A stretch of 64,000 nt of DNA from an uncultured Senegalimassilia sp. GTDB taxonomy: Bacteria > Actinomycetota > Coriobacteriia > Coriobacteriales > Eggerthellaceae. Location: NCBI RefSeq assembly GCF_902464545.1, contig NZ_CABQJR010000006.1, positions 1 through 64,000 on the forward strand. The letters run 5' to 3'. The notes below the pieces were generated by a model that worked only from the letters and a program-made list of their open reading frames with translations, was not told the origin of the DNA and did no database searches. Made by a program: the position numbers and the translations under genes. This document shows, piece by piece, positions 46,424 through 55,859 of the stretch; the stretch's first letter is position 1, and each line of letters starts with the position of its first letter.

Positions 46424-49297
46424 TTAACGACGCTCGGCGTACACAACGGACTTGTCGGCGACGTAGGCCGGCGTGTCTTCGGCATCCACGCCCGCAGCCA
46501 AGAACGGTGCGCGCTCGTAGTCTTCCTCAAGCGCCTCGCCGTCGTACTTCTTGATGTCGATGAGCAGGCTGTTATAGCCGTCGACCTGGTTGAAGTAGTT
46601 CGACTGGGTGCCGTCGGAAAGCATCTGCTCCGAGCCGCCGCGGTCGATGATGTCGTCGGGGTTCGTCTCGTCAAGCACCGAATGCACGCCGTGCGGGATG
46701 GCCACGGTGCCCGGCATCATGGACTCAAGCGGTTGCGCATGGCGCAGCATCTTGCCGAAGTCGTTGAAGCACATGACCGTGTCACCGGCCTTGATGCCGC
46801 GCTCGGCCGCATCAGCGGCGTTCATGAACACCGGGTTGCGGAACGCCTCCTGCGTCCACGGCATGTTGTCGTAGCAGCTGTGCGCACGGCGCATGTAGTG
46901 CGGCGTGTACGCCTGCAGCGGGTACTTCGCCTTCTCCTTCGTATCCCAGTTCGCAAACGTCTCCTGGTAACCGCGGCGCGGCACGAAGTAGTTCGCGTAA
47001 GGCTTGATGGGCTCGTCGGCCAGGCCGGTTTTGTTCACGTTGTCGGCCTTGAACTGGCAGTAGATCTCCAGCTTGCCGGACTGCGAAGGACGCGGCCAGG
47101 CAGGATCGATCACGGTGACGTTGTCATCCTCGTCCATGCCCAGCTTGTCGTCGCGATAGCCCACGTAGTTGCGTCGGTCGCCCTCGGAGCGGCGCACCAC
47201 GAACGAGCCTTTCTCCATGAACTCGTCGAAGCCCATGAGGCCCTGCTGCTCGGGGAAATCGGCGTGGTACTTGGCGTTGTCGGCGGCCGTCCAGGTGAGC
47301 ATGGGCTCCCATGCGGAAAGGTCGTCGCGCAGCACGCGCTTGCCCAGGAAGTAGCCCAGCCACTGGTCGTAGTTGGTCTTCGGGTAGGCCTCATCGGGGT
47401 CGTAGCCCATGCGTTCGATGATCTCGCGGCAGATACGCTTCTCTTCACGCGCCTCGTACATCGGCTTGATCAGCGGTTTCCACGCCAGGATGGCGTCCTT
47501 GCGCTGCTTTTGGCCGTTGCCGTCGCCGAAGGCCGAAGGCCAGCACAGCTCGCCCCAGCTCTCGTCGTCGTTGCCCTCCCAATGCGCGGCGACCGGCAGC
47601 AGGATGTCGGCGAACTGGGCGGTCAGCGAGAACTTGATCTCAAGCGAGATGCACGTGTCGGCTTGGCGCATCACGCGGATGGCCGTGGGCAGATCGCCGC
47701 GCGTCTGCATGAAGTTGCTGCACGTTTGGAACAGAAGGCGCGGGTTGACCGGCATGCGGCGCGCCTCATGATACGTGGGCGTGTTGTTGCGCAGCTTGGT
47801 CTTGTCGTCGCCCGACCCCAGGTCATAAGGGCCCTCGGACGTGGAGATGTACTCGCCCTTCTCAAGGGAGCTCCACCAGGAGTTGCCCTCGATGCAGCGG
47901 TTCGGGCCCGTCGCCTTCGGGGCCGCCACCAGCGCATCGATGTAGCCGTAGATGGGGTTGGACGACTGCGACACCATGCGGTAGCCCGAATCGCCGGCAT
48001 CCCACGTGTAAATGGCGGCCGAGCCATGGCCCGACTTGCCGAAATGCCCGCCCATGGCAGAGACGGTCATGAACGCCTGCGAAAGGTTTTCCGCGCCAAG
48101 GTAACGCGACGCGGCATAGCTGTGCAGGAACATGTCCTTGTTGTCCTTGCCGGCCATCTCGGCGTACCAGGTGATGTCCTCGACCGGGGTACCGCAGATC
48201 TCGCTGGCCCACTCGGGCGTTTTCGGCACGCCGTCGTACTCGCCCAGGATGTAACCGCGCATGTTCTCGTCGGTGCTGGCGTCCTCGGGCATGGTCTCGG
48301 CCGTGAAGCCCACGCAGCGCTCGGCCAGGAAATCCCAGTCGATGATGTTGCCGCGCTCGTCGTCCAAACGCAGCATCTCGTACATGACGCCCAGCAAAAA
48401 CGCCGTGTCGGTGCCGGGACGCACGCGAATCCAGCGCGCGCCGAGCGCCGAGGCGGTAATGTTGTAGCTCGGGCCCACGTACACGAAGTTCACGCCGGCT
48501 TCCTTGGCATGCTCCAGCGACTGCATGGCGGTATGCTGCGCCCAACCGGGGTTGCAACCGTACAGGATGATGTTGTCGGCGTTGGGAAGGTCGTACTTGT
48601 CGGGCGCCATCATCAGGTCGGGATGGTCGCCCCAGCTGTACATGCCCAGCGCCTCCGTTTGAAACGCCCAGCAGCCGAACGACTCGGTCTCTGTGTTGTA
48701 CACCGCGCCGCCGATGACGGGGAACATCGCCGATGCCGGAGCCCAGCGCCAGCCGTTGCAGATGACGGCGTTCTGCCCATACTCGCGGTAGACGCGCTTA
48801 AGCTCGTCGGTCACGTACGTGAGCGCCTCGTCCCAGCTGATGCGCTCCCACTCGTCGCGGCCGCGCAGCTCGCCATGGGCGTTCTCGCCGCCGCCGGGCT
48901 GCCAGTGCTTGCGCTTCATGGGGTACTTCAGGCGGTCGCCGTTGTACACCTGCTGGCGCAGCGAGCGCCCGCGCAGGCAGCTGCGCTGCTGCGGGCAATC
49001 CCAGCTATCCTCGCGGCTGTCGTCGGTTTTCTGGCGCACCACCACGCCGTCCACCACGTAGCCCATGTTGTTGCACATCTGGTTGCAGTTCTGATGGCAA
49101 TGGATGGGCACCCATTGGCCCGCCCCGCTTGTGACCTGGGCATCGCTTGCCACTTTGTCGTAGCCGTCCGCTTCGGACTGCGCGGCGGCGTAAGCCTTCG
49201 ACACGCCGACGGCCTCATAGGCGGCCATGGCGGCAACGGCCCCGGCGCTTGCGCGCAAAAAGCTGCGACGACCCATGCTCTTATCCAGCATCGACAT
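46424..49297 (-). CDS. dmsA: DMSO-reductase-family molybdopterin catalytic subunit
   Basis: 957 residues. Tat signal GRRSFLRAS (9-17) followed by an Ala-rich stretch. N-terminal CHQNCNQMC (CX3CX3C) plus a distant Cys (in DCPQQRSC) for a [4Fe-4S] cluster, then molybdopterin-binding parts (VICNGWRWAP, ILYGCNPGWAQHTAMQ, RVRPGTDTAFLLGVMYEML) and the C-terminal dinucleotide-binding beta barrel. Reduces a terminal acceptor (DMSO, TMAO, a sulfoxide or a dietary molecule) in the periplasm-equivalent space; the substrate cannot be read from sequence. The genome family is known to carry many paralogues. AGGAG before the ATG; divergent from a LysR gene. Confidence 0.93.
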   Translation of the reverse strand: MSMLDKSMGRRSFLRASAGAVAAMAAYEAVGVSKAYAAAQSEADGYDKVASDAQVTSGAGQWVPIHCHQNCNQMCNNMGYVVDGVVVRQKTDDSREDSWDCPQQRSCLRGRSLRQQVYNGDRLKYPMKRKHWQPGGGENAHGELRGRDEWERISWDEALTYVTDELKRVYREYGQNAVICNGWRWAPASAMFPVIGGAVYNTETESFGCWAFQTEALGMYSWGDHPDLMMAPDKYDLPNADNIILYGCNPGWAQHTAMQSLEHAKEAGVNFVYVGPSYNITASALGARWIRVRPGTDTAFLLGVMYEMLRLDDERGNIIDWDFLAERCVGFTAETMPEDASTDENMRGYILGEYDGVPKTPEWASEICGTPVEDITWYAEMAGKDNKDMFLHSYAASRYLGAENLSQAFMTVSAMGGHFGKSGHGSAAIYTWDAGDSGYRMVSQSSNPIYGYIDALVAAPKATGPNRCIEGNSWWSSLEKGEYISTSEGPYDLGSGDDKTKLRNNTPTYHEARRMPVNPRLLFQTCSNFMQTRGDLPTAIRVMRQADTCISLEIKFSLTAQFADILLPVAAHWEGNDDESWGELCWPSAFGDGNGQKQRKDAILAWKPLIKPMYEAREEKRICREIIERMGYDPDEAYPKTNYDQWLGYFLGKRVLRDDLSAWEPMLTWTAADNAKYHADFPEQQGLMGFDEFMEKGSFVVRRSEGDRRNYVGYRDDKLGMDEDDNVTVIDPAWPRPSQSGKLEIYCQFKADNVNKTGLADEPIKPYANYFVPRRGYQETFANWDTKEKAKYPLQAYTPHYMRRAHSCYDNMPWTQEAFRNPVFMNAADAAERGIKAGDTVMCFNDFGKMLRHAQPLESMMPGTVAIPHGVHSVLDETNPDDIIDRGGSEQMLSDGTQSNYFNQVDGYNSLLIDIKKYDGEALEEDYERAPFLAAGVDAEDTPAYVADKSVVYAERR

Positions 49298-49389
49298 GGA
49301 TTCGCTCCTCTCGTTTCGTGCTTACCCTCTGAGACGGATTATGCGAGCGTGCGCAGTCGATTGAAATTGCCTATAATGTACGTCGTACC

Positions 49390-49404
49390 ATGCCTGCAAG
49401 GCAT
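49390..49404. promoter_or_regulatory. LysR-type (T-N11-A) operator between dmsA and lysR
   Basis: ATGCCT-GCA-AGGCAT is a perfect dyad that contains T-N11-A (TGCCTGCAAGGCA, 49391-49403), the standard LysR-type binding motif. It sits in the 136-base divergent gap, 30 bases before the regulator start. Confidence 0.6.
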
Positions 49405-49433
49405 AGGTCGAGGTCGGAAAGGATGTTAACCGT

Positions 49434-50336
49434 ATGGAACTAAGAACGCTTGAGTACTTCCTGGCCGTCGCACGCGAAGGCAGCATCACCGACGCGGCCA
49501 AGGCGCTGCACGTCACGCAGCCCACGCTTTCGCGCCAGCTTGCCGCGCTGGAAACGGAATTCGGCCGGCAGCTGTACACGCGCAACCACAAGGGCATCGA
49601 GCTGACCGACCACGGCATCATGCTGCAACGCTACGCGCGCAGCATCATCGACTTGGCGAACAAGGCCGCCGAGGACATGAAGCCCGCCGACTCGGAGGTG
49701 CGCGGCGTGGTACACATCGGAGCGGGCGAGACGTACCTGATGGGAATCGTCGCCGAGGCCATGCGCCGCGTGCACGCCCAGCACCCCGGAATCACCTTCA
49801 ACTTGTCGAGCGGCACCACCGCCGATTTGAAAGACCGCCTGGTCAAAGGCTACTTCGACGTGATGCTCGAATGCGAGGTGCAAGACCACGCGAAGCTCAA
49901 CGTGCTGCGCTTCCCCATACCCGACACCTGGGGCGTGCTCATGCGCGCCGACGACCCGCTGGCAAAGAAGAGCGCGGTGCGCGCGGAGGACCTGGTGAAA
50001 CGCGAACTGATCACGTCGAAGCAGGGCATGAAGTTCGGCAAGCTGGCCGAGTGGTTCGGGGACCTGCGCGCGCAGACGCACGTGGTAGCGGAATACCAGC
50101 TGGGTTTAAACACGCGCTACCTGGTGAAACAGGGGTTCGGTATAGCGGTGATCTACCAGCGTCTGGTGGACTATCGCGGCGATGCCGACCTCACCATCCG
50201 CCCGCTTTCCCCCGCGGTGGAATCGTGGCAGGGTCTTGTGTGGCGCGAAACCCTTCCCAACAAGCAAACGCTCATCTTCCTTGATGAAGTGCGCAGGGTA
50301 TGCCGCGAGATGGAAGAAGGGAAGCTGACGCTGTAG
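49434..50336 (+). CDS. LysR-family transcriptional regulator
   Basis: 300 residues, normal size. N-terminal HTH (LEYFLAVAREGSITDAA, TQPTLSRQLAALE) and a two-lobe effector domain. It lies divergent from dmsA with a T-N11-A dyad between them, so it most likely activates or represses the dms operon and itself. AAAGGA is 10 bases from the ATG. The ligand may be the reductase substrate. Confidence 0.93.
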   Translation: MELRTLEYFLAVAREGSITDAAKALHVTQPTLSRQLAALETEFGRQLYTRNHKGIELTDHGIMLQRYARSIIDLANKAAEDMKPADSEVRGVVHIGAGETYLMGIVAEAMRRVHAQHPGITFNLSSGTTADLKDRLVKGYFDVMLECEVQDHAKLNVLRFPIPDTWGVLMRADDPLAKKSAVRAEDLVKRELITSKQGMKFGKLAEWFGDLRAQTHVVAEYQLGLNTRYLVKQGFGIAVIYQRLVDYRGDADLTIRPLSPAVESWQGLVWRETLPNKQTLIFLDEVRRVCREMEEGKLTL

Positions 50337-50432
50337 CAGCGGAAACGACGGGGTCGACGGTCGGCGATCGGCGAGGGCAACGGCACGCGACGCCCATCGT
50401 GGCAAATGCACCGGCTGCGTCCAGCCCCGTCC

Positions 50433-51764
50433 TTATATCGCGCCCAAAACCACGGCGAGCGCGAGCAACGCCGCCAAGAACGCAACGTTGCTCGCGGTGA
50501 ACACCAGCAGGTAGCGGCCGCGGATGCCGAGGCGGCCCACCATGACCGCCTTGAACGTAATGAGGCTTGCCATGGACGCGATGAGCGTGCCCAAACCTCC
50601 CAGGTTCGTGCCCACGATCAGCGCCTGCCACTGATCGGTGAACCCCGAAAGCAGCACCGCCACCGGCACGTTGCTGATAACCTGGCTGCCCCCTACCGCA
50701 GCAAGCAGCGCGTTGCCGCCCACCGCCGCGGAAAGCGCCTCGTGGAGCACCGGAACGCGGCCCATGTTCCCCACGAACACGAACAGGGCCGCAAAAGTGG
50801 CCAACAGCCCCCAGTCGACGCGCCGTAATAAGCTTGCATCGGAAAGAGAAACGCCCACCAGCACCAACGCCAGCAAAACGCGAACATCCAGCACGCCCAA
50901 AACCGCAGCCAAACAGCACGCGAACAAAACGCCATACACCGCCAACCGCTTACGCGAGCGGGCGGTGAAGCATTCAAGGGAAGCGGATTCAATCGACGAG
51001 GACGCCGGCGAAGCCCCGTTCGCTGAGCGGGCGGGCATGCAATCAGGCGCGGAACCTTCCGGGGTCGTCCAGCGCGCGGGCGAAACCTGCATCGCTGAAT
51101 TATCGGCGGTGTCACCGGACGCAAAACCACCCGATGATGCAAATCGACCAACGTCGCCAGCCCCGCGCACTTCGCCGCCTCGAAAGCACAGCGCGCAAGC
51201 GAGCGCAAGCATCGCCGCCGACGCAGCGGTATACGGCCCCATGAGCCGGAGAAACTCCCCAACACCCATGCCCGAGGCCGTGAACAGGTATAGGTTCTGC
51301 GGATTGCCCACGGGCGTGAACATGCTGCCGAGGTTCGCCGCAATGGTCATGAGCGTGGCCACCAGGCACATGCGGCCCTCCATACCCGCGCGGCGCAAAA
51401 CCACCAAAGCCAGCGGCACGAACGTGATGAGCGCGACGTCGTTGGTCACCGCCATGCTGGCGAAGAACGCAAGCCCGACCAACACGCCGGCAACCGCGCG
51501 CTGCGTCCGGGCGCGCGCGACCAGCCATGCCCCCGCGGCATCCAGAACGCCAAGCGAGCGGAATCCCGACACTACCGCCATCAAGCAGAACAGCAGTGCC
51601 AGCGTATGCCAATCAACGTACACGGCATATCCAGCATCAGGCGGCACAAGGGCGCAAGACGCCAAGGCCGCCGCAACAGCAACAACCAGCACGGTCTCGC
51701 GCGCCGCAAAAGCCCGAATCACGCGCACAGCCGACCGAAACGATATGTTTTCCATTTCAATCAT
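50433..51764 (-). CDS. ArsB/NhaD/SLC13-type ion transporter
   Basis: 443 residues from the ATG at 51762-51764; the ribosome site there is weak and the frame is open upstream, so the start is not certain. Ten to eleven helices in two halves. The first half has ASMAVTNDVALITFVP, the second SQVISNVPVAVLLSG, the paired re-entrant motifs of the ion-transporter superfamily. A hydrophilic central loop (about 220-275) interrupts. Carries an anion or dicarboxylate, or exchanges Na+/H+; the subfamily is not clear. Confidence 0.8.
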   Translation of the reverse strand: MIEMENISFRSAVRVIRAFAARETVLVVAVAAALASCALVPPDAGYAVYVDWHTLALLFCLMAVVSGFRSLGVLDAAGAWLVARARTQRAVAGVLVGLAFFASMAVTNDVALITFVPLALVVLRRAGMEGRMCLVATLMTIAANLGSMFTPVGNPQNLYLFTASGMGVGEFLRLMGPYTAASAAMLALACALCFRGGEVRGAGDVGRFASSGGFASGDTADNSAMQVSPARWTTPEGSAPDCMPARSANGASPASSSIESASLECFTARSRKRLAVYGVLFACCLAAVLGVLDVRVLLALVLVGVSLSDASLLRRVDWGLLATFAALFVFVGNMGRVPVLHEALSAAVGGNALLAAVGGSQVISNVPVAVLLSGFTDQWQALIVGTNLGGLGTLIASMASLITFKAVMVGRLGIRGRYLLVFTASNVAFLAALLALAVVLGAI

Positions 51765-52088
51765 GAGATAAAAGATTAACACGCCGTCATCCAGCACAAC
51801 AGGCAAACCCCCAGCAAGCGAGCTGGCGAAAGACAAGACCCAGCAGAACGCGAGCGGCAGTTTCCGGCATGGTGCAGTTTTACCCCGCCTGAAATATGGC
51901 CTGAATAGGAACCGCCCCACTTCCCCGACTTTTGCGGAAGCTTGAAGCTTCCGCAAACCCACGTCCCTCCCGTCGCATTATCGCGATTCCGTCAGCTTTT
52001 CGCCGATTGAAACATGACCCCGTTATGCTAGATACCCGTACGCGCAAAACGCGGTACGGCAATACCGTCCCGAAGGTGGTTCCCAAGC
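51765..52088. other. Divergent intergenic region with a long palindrome
   Basis: 324 bases without a supported gene. Contains a 27-base palindrome at 51931-51957, TTTGCGGAAGCTT and AAGCTTCCGCAAA around a single G. It lies between the leftward carrier and rightward MFS genes and could be an operator for both. AT-rich sequence at about 51965-52030 may hold promoters. Confidence 0.5.
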
Positions 52089-53372
52089 ATGTTATTCGCC
52101 AAGATCAAGCAGCATTACGAGGCCGTGGTGGCCGTGTGCTGCTTCCTGATATTGTTCACGAACGTGGGCCTGCCCTCCACGTCGTTCTCCGTGTACCAGC
52201 CCTACCTGGTCGACTTGCCGGGCGTCGGGCATTCGGGTGGGTCGATCATCGTGTCGGTGCGCACGTTCGTATCGCTTCTGGCCATGCTCGTGGTTGGACG
52301 CTACTATGACCTGGTCGATTGCCGCATCGGCGCGTTCCTGGCAACACTGAGCGTCAGCGCCGGGTTCGCGCTGTACTCGTTCGCCGGCAGCAACTTCGGC
52401 ATGCTGTGCGGCGCCTCGGCGCTGACGGGCCTGGGCTACGGCTTCGGCGGCATGATCGCCTCGACCATGCTGATCAACCGTTGGTTCCGAGCGAACGTCG
52501 CCACCGTGGCCGGCGTCGCCGCTGTTGGCTCGGGCGTGGCAGCCATCATCATCCCGAACGCGGCGGTGGCGCTCATCAGCGCTTTCGACCTGCAGACCGC
52601 GTTCAAAGCGGAGGCGGCGTTGGCCCTGGTCATCGGCGTGACCGTGTTCGCCCTGCTGCGAAACGACCCACGCGATATGGGCCTTACCCCCTACGAGGGA
52701 AGCCCGAAGGCGGTGAAACGCGAGCAAGAGAAGAGCGCCCAGCAGCTTGAACGCGTAAGGAAACGCCACGTCAACCGAGATCTTTCCCCGCGCGCCATGC
52801 CGCTTCTGTTCCTGGCCATGATCATCATCGGCTGCGTGTCGGTAGGCGGCGGCAACTACCTAGCCGTGCTGTTCACCTCCGAGGGCTTCTCCGCCGAGCA
52901 CGCCGCCACTCTCGTGGCCGTCAACGGCGCATGCCTGACGGTGGCGAAGCTGGTCAGCGGCATGGCGTTCGACCGGTTCGGCACAAAACGCGGATCGGCG
53001 GTCTTCTTCGCCCTGTATATCGCCGGCACGGCAGTGCTGTGCCTGTCCGACATGGGAAACACCGGGCTTGCCGGGCTGGGCGTGCTCATGTTCGGCATCG
53101 GCATGTCGCTTGGCACCGTGGGCATTTCGGTATGGTCGATCGAGCTGGCACCGCGCGGCAAAGAGACGCGCACCATCAAGAATTTCCAGGTATGCTACGC
53201 GCTGGGCGGGTTCATCTTCACGTTCCTGCCAGGCTTTTTGACCGAGGCGTTCGGCACCTACCTGGTGTCGTACGCAGCGCTGCTGGCGATGCTGGTGGTG
53301 GCGGCCGTCATCGTAATCGGCGTCTACACCGCCACCGACAAACGCGCGAACCCAGAGAACCCGGACGCTTAA
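52089..53372 (+). CDS. OFA-like MFS carrier
   Basis: 427 residues, 12 helices, with a central loop of charged residues (EGSPKAVKREQEKSAQQ, about 200-225). YQPYLVDLPG and GMIASTMLINRWFRANVAT resemble the oxalate/formate-antiporter-type MFS branch; DRFGTKRG and GIGMSLGTVGISVW occur in the second half. Exchanges small organic anions, most likely carboxylates. Solo gene, divergent from the SLC13/ArsB-like carrier. Confidence 0.85.
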   Translation: MLFAKIKQHYEAVVAVCCFLILFTNVGLPSTSFSVYQPYLVDLPGVGHSGGSIIVSVRTFVSLLAMLVVGRYYDLVDCRIGAFLATLSVSAGFALYSFAGSNFGMLCGASALTGLGYGFGGMIASTMLINRWFRANVATVAGVAAVGSGVAAIIIPNAAVALISAFDLQTAFKAEAALALVIGVTVFALLRNDPRDMGLTPYEGSPKAVKREQEKSAQQLERVRKRHVNRDLSPRAMPLLFLAMIIIGCVSVGGGNYLAVLFTSEGFSAEHAATLVAVNGACLTVAKLVSGMAFDRFGTKRGSAVFFALYIAGTAVLCLSDMGNTGLAGLGVLMFGIGMSLGTVGISVWSIELAPRGKETRTIKNFQVCYALGGFIFTFLPGFLTEAFGTYLVSYAALLAMLVVAAVIVIGVYTATDKRANPENPDA

Positions 53373-53400
53373 GGGACATAGCATTATGTGTCCGAAATCG
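53373..53400. repeat. Half copy of a dispersed intergenic repeat
   Basis: GGGACATAGCATTATGTGTCCG begins at the MFS stop. It matches the right-hand part of the elements at 53486-53550 and 55785-55859 (GGGACGTAG...TGTCCG). Confidence 0.5.
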
Positions 53401-53485
53401 CACATGAGACGCGGTACAGACGCGTAGCATGGAGCGGAGAAATGGAGCGAGGCGAACGTACGCGAGCACGTAAACCGGACGCCCG

Positions 53486-53550
53486 GGCACTTAGTCCTAC
53501 GTCCCCAATCTGTCATGGACATTTTGGGGACGTAGCGTAAAGTGTCCGAA
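53486..53550. repeat. Dispersed palindromic (REP-like) element, copy 1
   Basis: Arms CACTTAG..CTACGTCCCC and GGGGACGTAGCGTAAAGTG face each other across about 20 bases. Closely related to 55785-55859. The stretch 53401-53485 beside it shows nothing recognisable. Confidence 0.6.
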
Positions 53551-53583
53551 ACGCGCTCAGCGCATGGCATAGCCGCGAACCGT

Positions 53584-55011
53584 TTACGCAATCGCCAGCG
53601 CCATGGATCCGCACTGCTCGTAGAGATACTTGAACCAGCCGTAGTTGACGGTCACGTAGCCCTGCGTGGGGTCCATGATGCATGCCCGGTGGCCCTCCAC
53701 GCCCACTAGCACCACGCAATGCTCCAAGTCATAGAAGGAATTCGCCTCAAGTGGCTCGTCGAAGCACGGGTCCTCGAAATCGAGCGTGGTCCACACGAGC
53801 ACCGGCTTTCCAAACGACGCCTTGCTGGCAAGCTCGTCGAAATCGGTGCCGGTGATGTTGGCGAAACGCTCGCTAGCACCCGCTTCCTCCAGGTAGGCGT
53901 TGCCCGCCGCCATAATGGCGGGCGGCATACCCTCGCCCGACCAGTACGGGTCGCCCCAGAACGCCGAGGCGTAAACGTCGCCTTCCACGTCGAAGGGCAG
54001 CTGGTTCGCCACGATGGAATCGGGGTCGGCGTCGTGGCCCATTGCCTGCAAAACCGCGGTGAGCGAATAAATCTCGCACCCTGCCGGCATGCTGGGATAC
54101 TGGAACAGCTCGGGCACGCTCGCGCTCGTGCCGTTCAGCCCGGTGAAGTTGACCACCTGCATAACATTTGCGCAGCCGAAGCCTTCCACGGCTTCCTGCC
54201 CCATCGCGCCTAAGGCGTCACGGCGATTGCGGGAGAACCCGTCCGCGTCGTCGGGGCGCATGCCGGGACCAACTGCTTCCGCCGCTTCAGCGTCATGAGG
54301 CGACTGCTCCTGCTGCGCCGCCTCTGCCGAGTCGTCGGCGGCGTACGCCGTCTCTAGCGTTTGGGATTCCAGGGTTTCCTGCACGGCGCCCTGGTCGCCG
54401 CTGCCATCGACATTTGCGCCGGCACGGCCGTGCGTGACCAGAACGCCGACGAGCACCAAAACAGCCGCAGCCACGACAACCGCGGCCATCAGCGAACGTC
54501 CGCGCACAGACCAGCTGCTACCGCCGATCACCGCCCCGCCGCCGCTGATGAACGCGCCGTTGTGCGCAGCAGGGGAAGAGCCCGCGCTGTGCCGTCCTTC
54601 GCCACGAGAGCGGGCAGGACGAGGAATCGCCACGCGCGCATGACGGCCAGCCGCATGCGAAGCAAAAGCGCGACCGCGCTCGGCAGAAGCGTCTGCCTGT
54701 TCCTCAGCTGCATCTTGTTCGCCAAGCATCTCGACCGGAACGGCGAACAGCGCCGCTTCGGCTGCGTCGCCATGCGGACGATGTCTGACGGATATCTCGG
54801 CCGGTGCAGCTTCCGTCGCATGATTTAGCGGGCAGTGCTCGGCGCGCGATTCGACCGACGAAGCGGACGGTGCTGCTTCTGAAGCGTCGTCAAGTGCACG
54901 CGACACGGCAGACGTTTCGTTAACCGAACCTTGCCCGCCGGCCGCAACGCGCGCATGACGCCCTTGCGGCGTCTCCCGCTTATCGAAATGAGTGTCGATA
55001 GGTTCTCCCAT
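53584..55011 (-). CDS. Membrane-anchored C39-like papain-fold peptidase
   Basis: 475 residues from the ATG at 55009-55011 (AGGAAG 6-7 bases upstream). A long disordered Ala/Arg/Glu-rich cytoplasmic part (1 to about 165), one helix (SLMAAVVVAAAVLVLVGVLV, about 175-195), an acidic linker, then a C39-like domain (about 285-475): MPAGCEIYSLTAVLQAMG with the nucleophile Cys, and HCVVLVG with the His, then DPTQGYV. It acts outside the cell on peptides. No transporter ATPase is fused or adjacent. Confidence 0.75.
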   Translation of the reverse strand: MGEPIDTHFDKRETPQGRHARVAAGGQGSVNETSAVSRALDDASEAAPSASSVESRAEHCPLNHATEAAPAEISVRHRPHGDAAEAALFAVPVEMLGEQDAAEEQADASAERGRAFASHAAGRHARVAIPRPARSRGEGRHSAGSSPAAHNGAFISGGGAVIGGSSWSVRGRSLMAAVVVAAAVLVLVGVLVTHGRAGANVDGSGDQGAVQETLESQTLETAYAADDSAEAAQQEQSPHDAEAAEAVGPGMRPDDADGFSRNRRDALGAMGQEAVEGFGCANVMQVVNFTGLNGTSASVPELFQYPSMPAGCEIYSLTAVLQAMGHDADPDSIVANQLPFDVEGDVYASAFWGDPYWSGEGMPPAIMAAGNAYLEEAGASERFANITGTDFDELASKASFGKPVLVWTTLDFEDPCFDEPLEANSFYDLEHCVVLVGVEGHRACIMDPTQGYVTVNYGWFKYLYEQCGSMALAIA

Positions 55012-55146
55012 CACGTTCTTCCTAGAATTGCGCACACGCAAAAGTGCGGCTCACGTTCGTTTCGGAACATGATACCGACCGCAGCTTAAGCCTTTCTGAA
55101 AAGTCACGACCTTGCTGCAGTTAAACCACAACTGGGGAACAAACGC

Positions 55147-55587
55147 TCACTCGAGCTTCTGCTGGACGCCCACATCCTCGGGCTGGATGTCGCGTACGAT
55201 ATGCATGGTGACGGTAGCGGTCAGACGCACGTTGCCCTGCTCGTCGACAATGCGCACATCGGCGATGGAGCTCGTGCGGCCCGTGCGCACGTCGCGCGCC
55301 TCGACGAACACGTGCTCGCCCAGCATAACGCCCCTGATGAAATGTACATCGCAGGTTTGCGTGACCACGTACTTGCCCAGCGTCCAAGGCGCCGCGCACC
55401 CGCAAACGTCCACCAAACTCATAAGGTAGCCGCCGAAGGCGTTGCCGAAGAAGTTGCAGGCCTTCTCAGGCACGACGACCGAATTGCGCACGAAGCCCTC
55501 TTCCATAACCTCGGGCTCAAGGTTGCCAAGCCACTGGCGGTTCGTCTCGTACATCTCCAGCAGACTCTCGCGCACAAACGCTTCCAT
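55147..55587 (-). CDS. Hotdog-fold acyl-CoA thioesterase
   Basis: 146 residues from the ATG at 55585-55587, with GAGAGGAAG upstream. Hotdog signature NFFGNAFGGYLMSLVDVCG (about 45-63), C-terminal strand region with LTATVTMHIV. Resembles acyl-CoA hydrolase/PaaI-type thioesterases. Substrate unknown. A second hotdog gene follows about 700 bases away on the same strand. Confidence 0.8.
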   Translation of the reverse strand: MEAFVRESLLEMYETNRQWLGNLEPEVMEEGFVRNSVVVPEKACNFFGNAFGGYLMSLVDVCGCAAPWTLGKYVVTQTCDVHFIRGVMLGEHVFVEARDVRTGRTSSIADVRIVDEQGNVRLTATVTMHIVRDIQPEDVGVQQKLE

Positions 55588-55784
55588 GGGCAGCTTCCTC
55601 TCTTCAACCATCACCACGAACTGCCCGGATTGCCAGCGGAACCCAAACGCACCGCCAAGCAAATCCGAGCGCCACAAACACCGCACCCTCGAAATAGGGC
55701 AGAAACCAGCCAAACAAGTCAAACCAACCCAACCGGGGCAAGCACGCAGACGCACAAGCCGCCTGCGCGCACCCCAAAGCAAAA

Positions 55785-55859
55785 TCCGGACACTTAGTTG
55801 CTACGTCCCAAACTGTCAGGGTTTGGACACTTTGGGGACGTAGGGTTATGTGTCCGGAT
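55785..55859. repeat. Dispersed palindromic (REP-like) element, copy 2
   Basis: TCCGGACACTTAGTTGCTAC at the left faces GGGACGTAGGGTTATGTGTC at the right; the outermost 8 bases TCCGGACA/TGTCCGGA pair perfectly after a shift. It abuts the stop of the next gene at 55859. Confidence 0.65.

Noticed and set aside
46013..49429. Very long open frame on the plus strand, opposite dmsA
   Set aside because: It is antisense to a clear molybdoenzyme gene; high GC leaves few stops in the complementary frame. No domain signature and no ribosome site.
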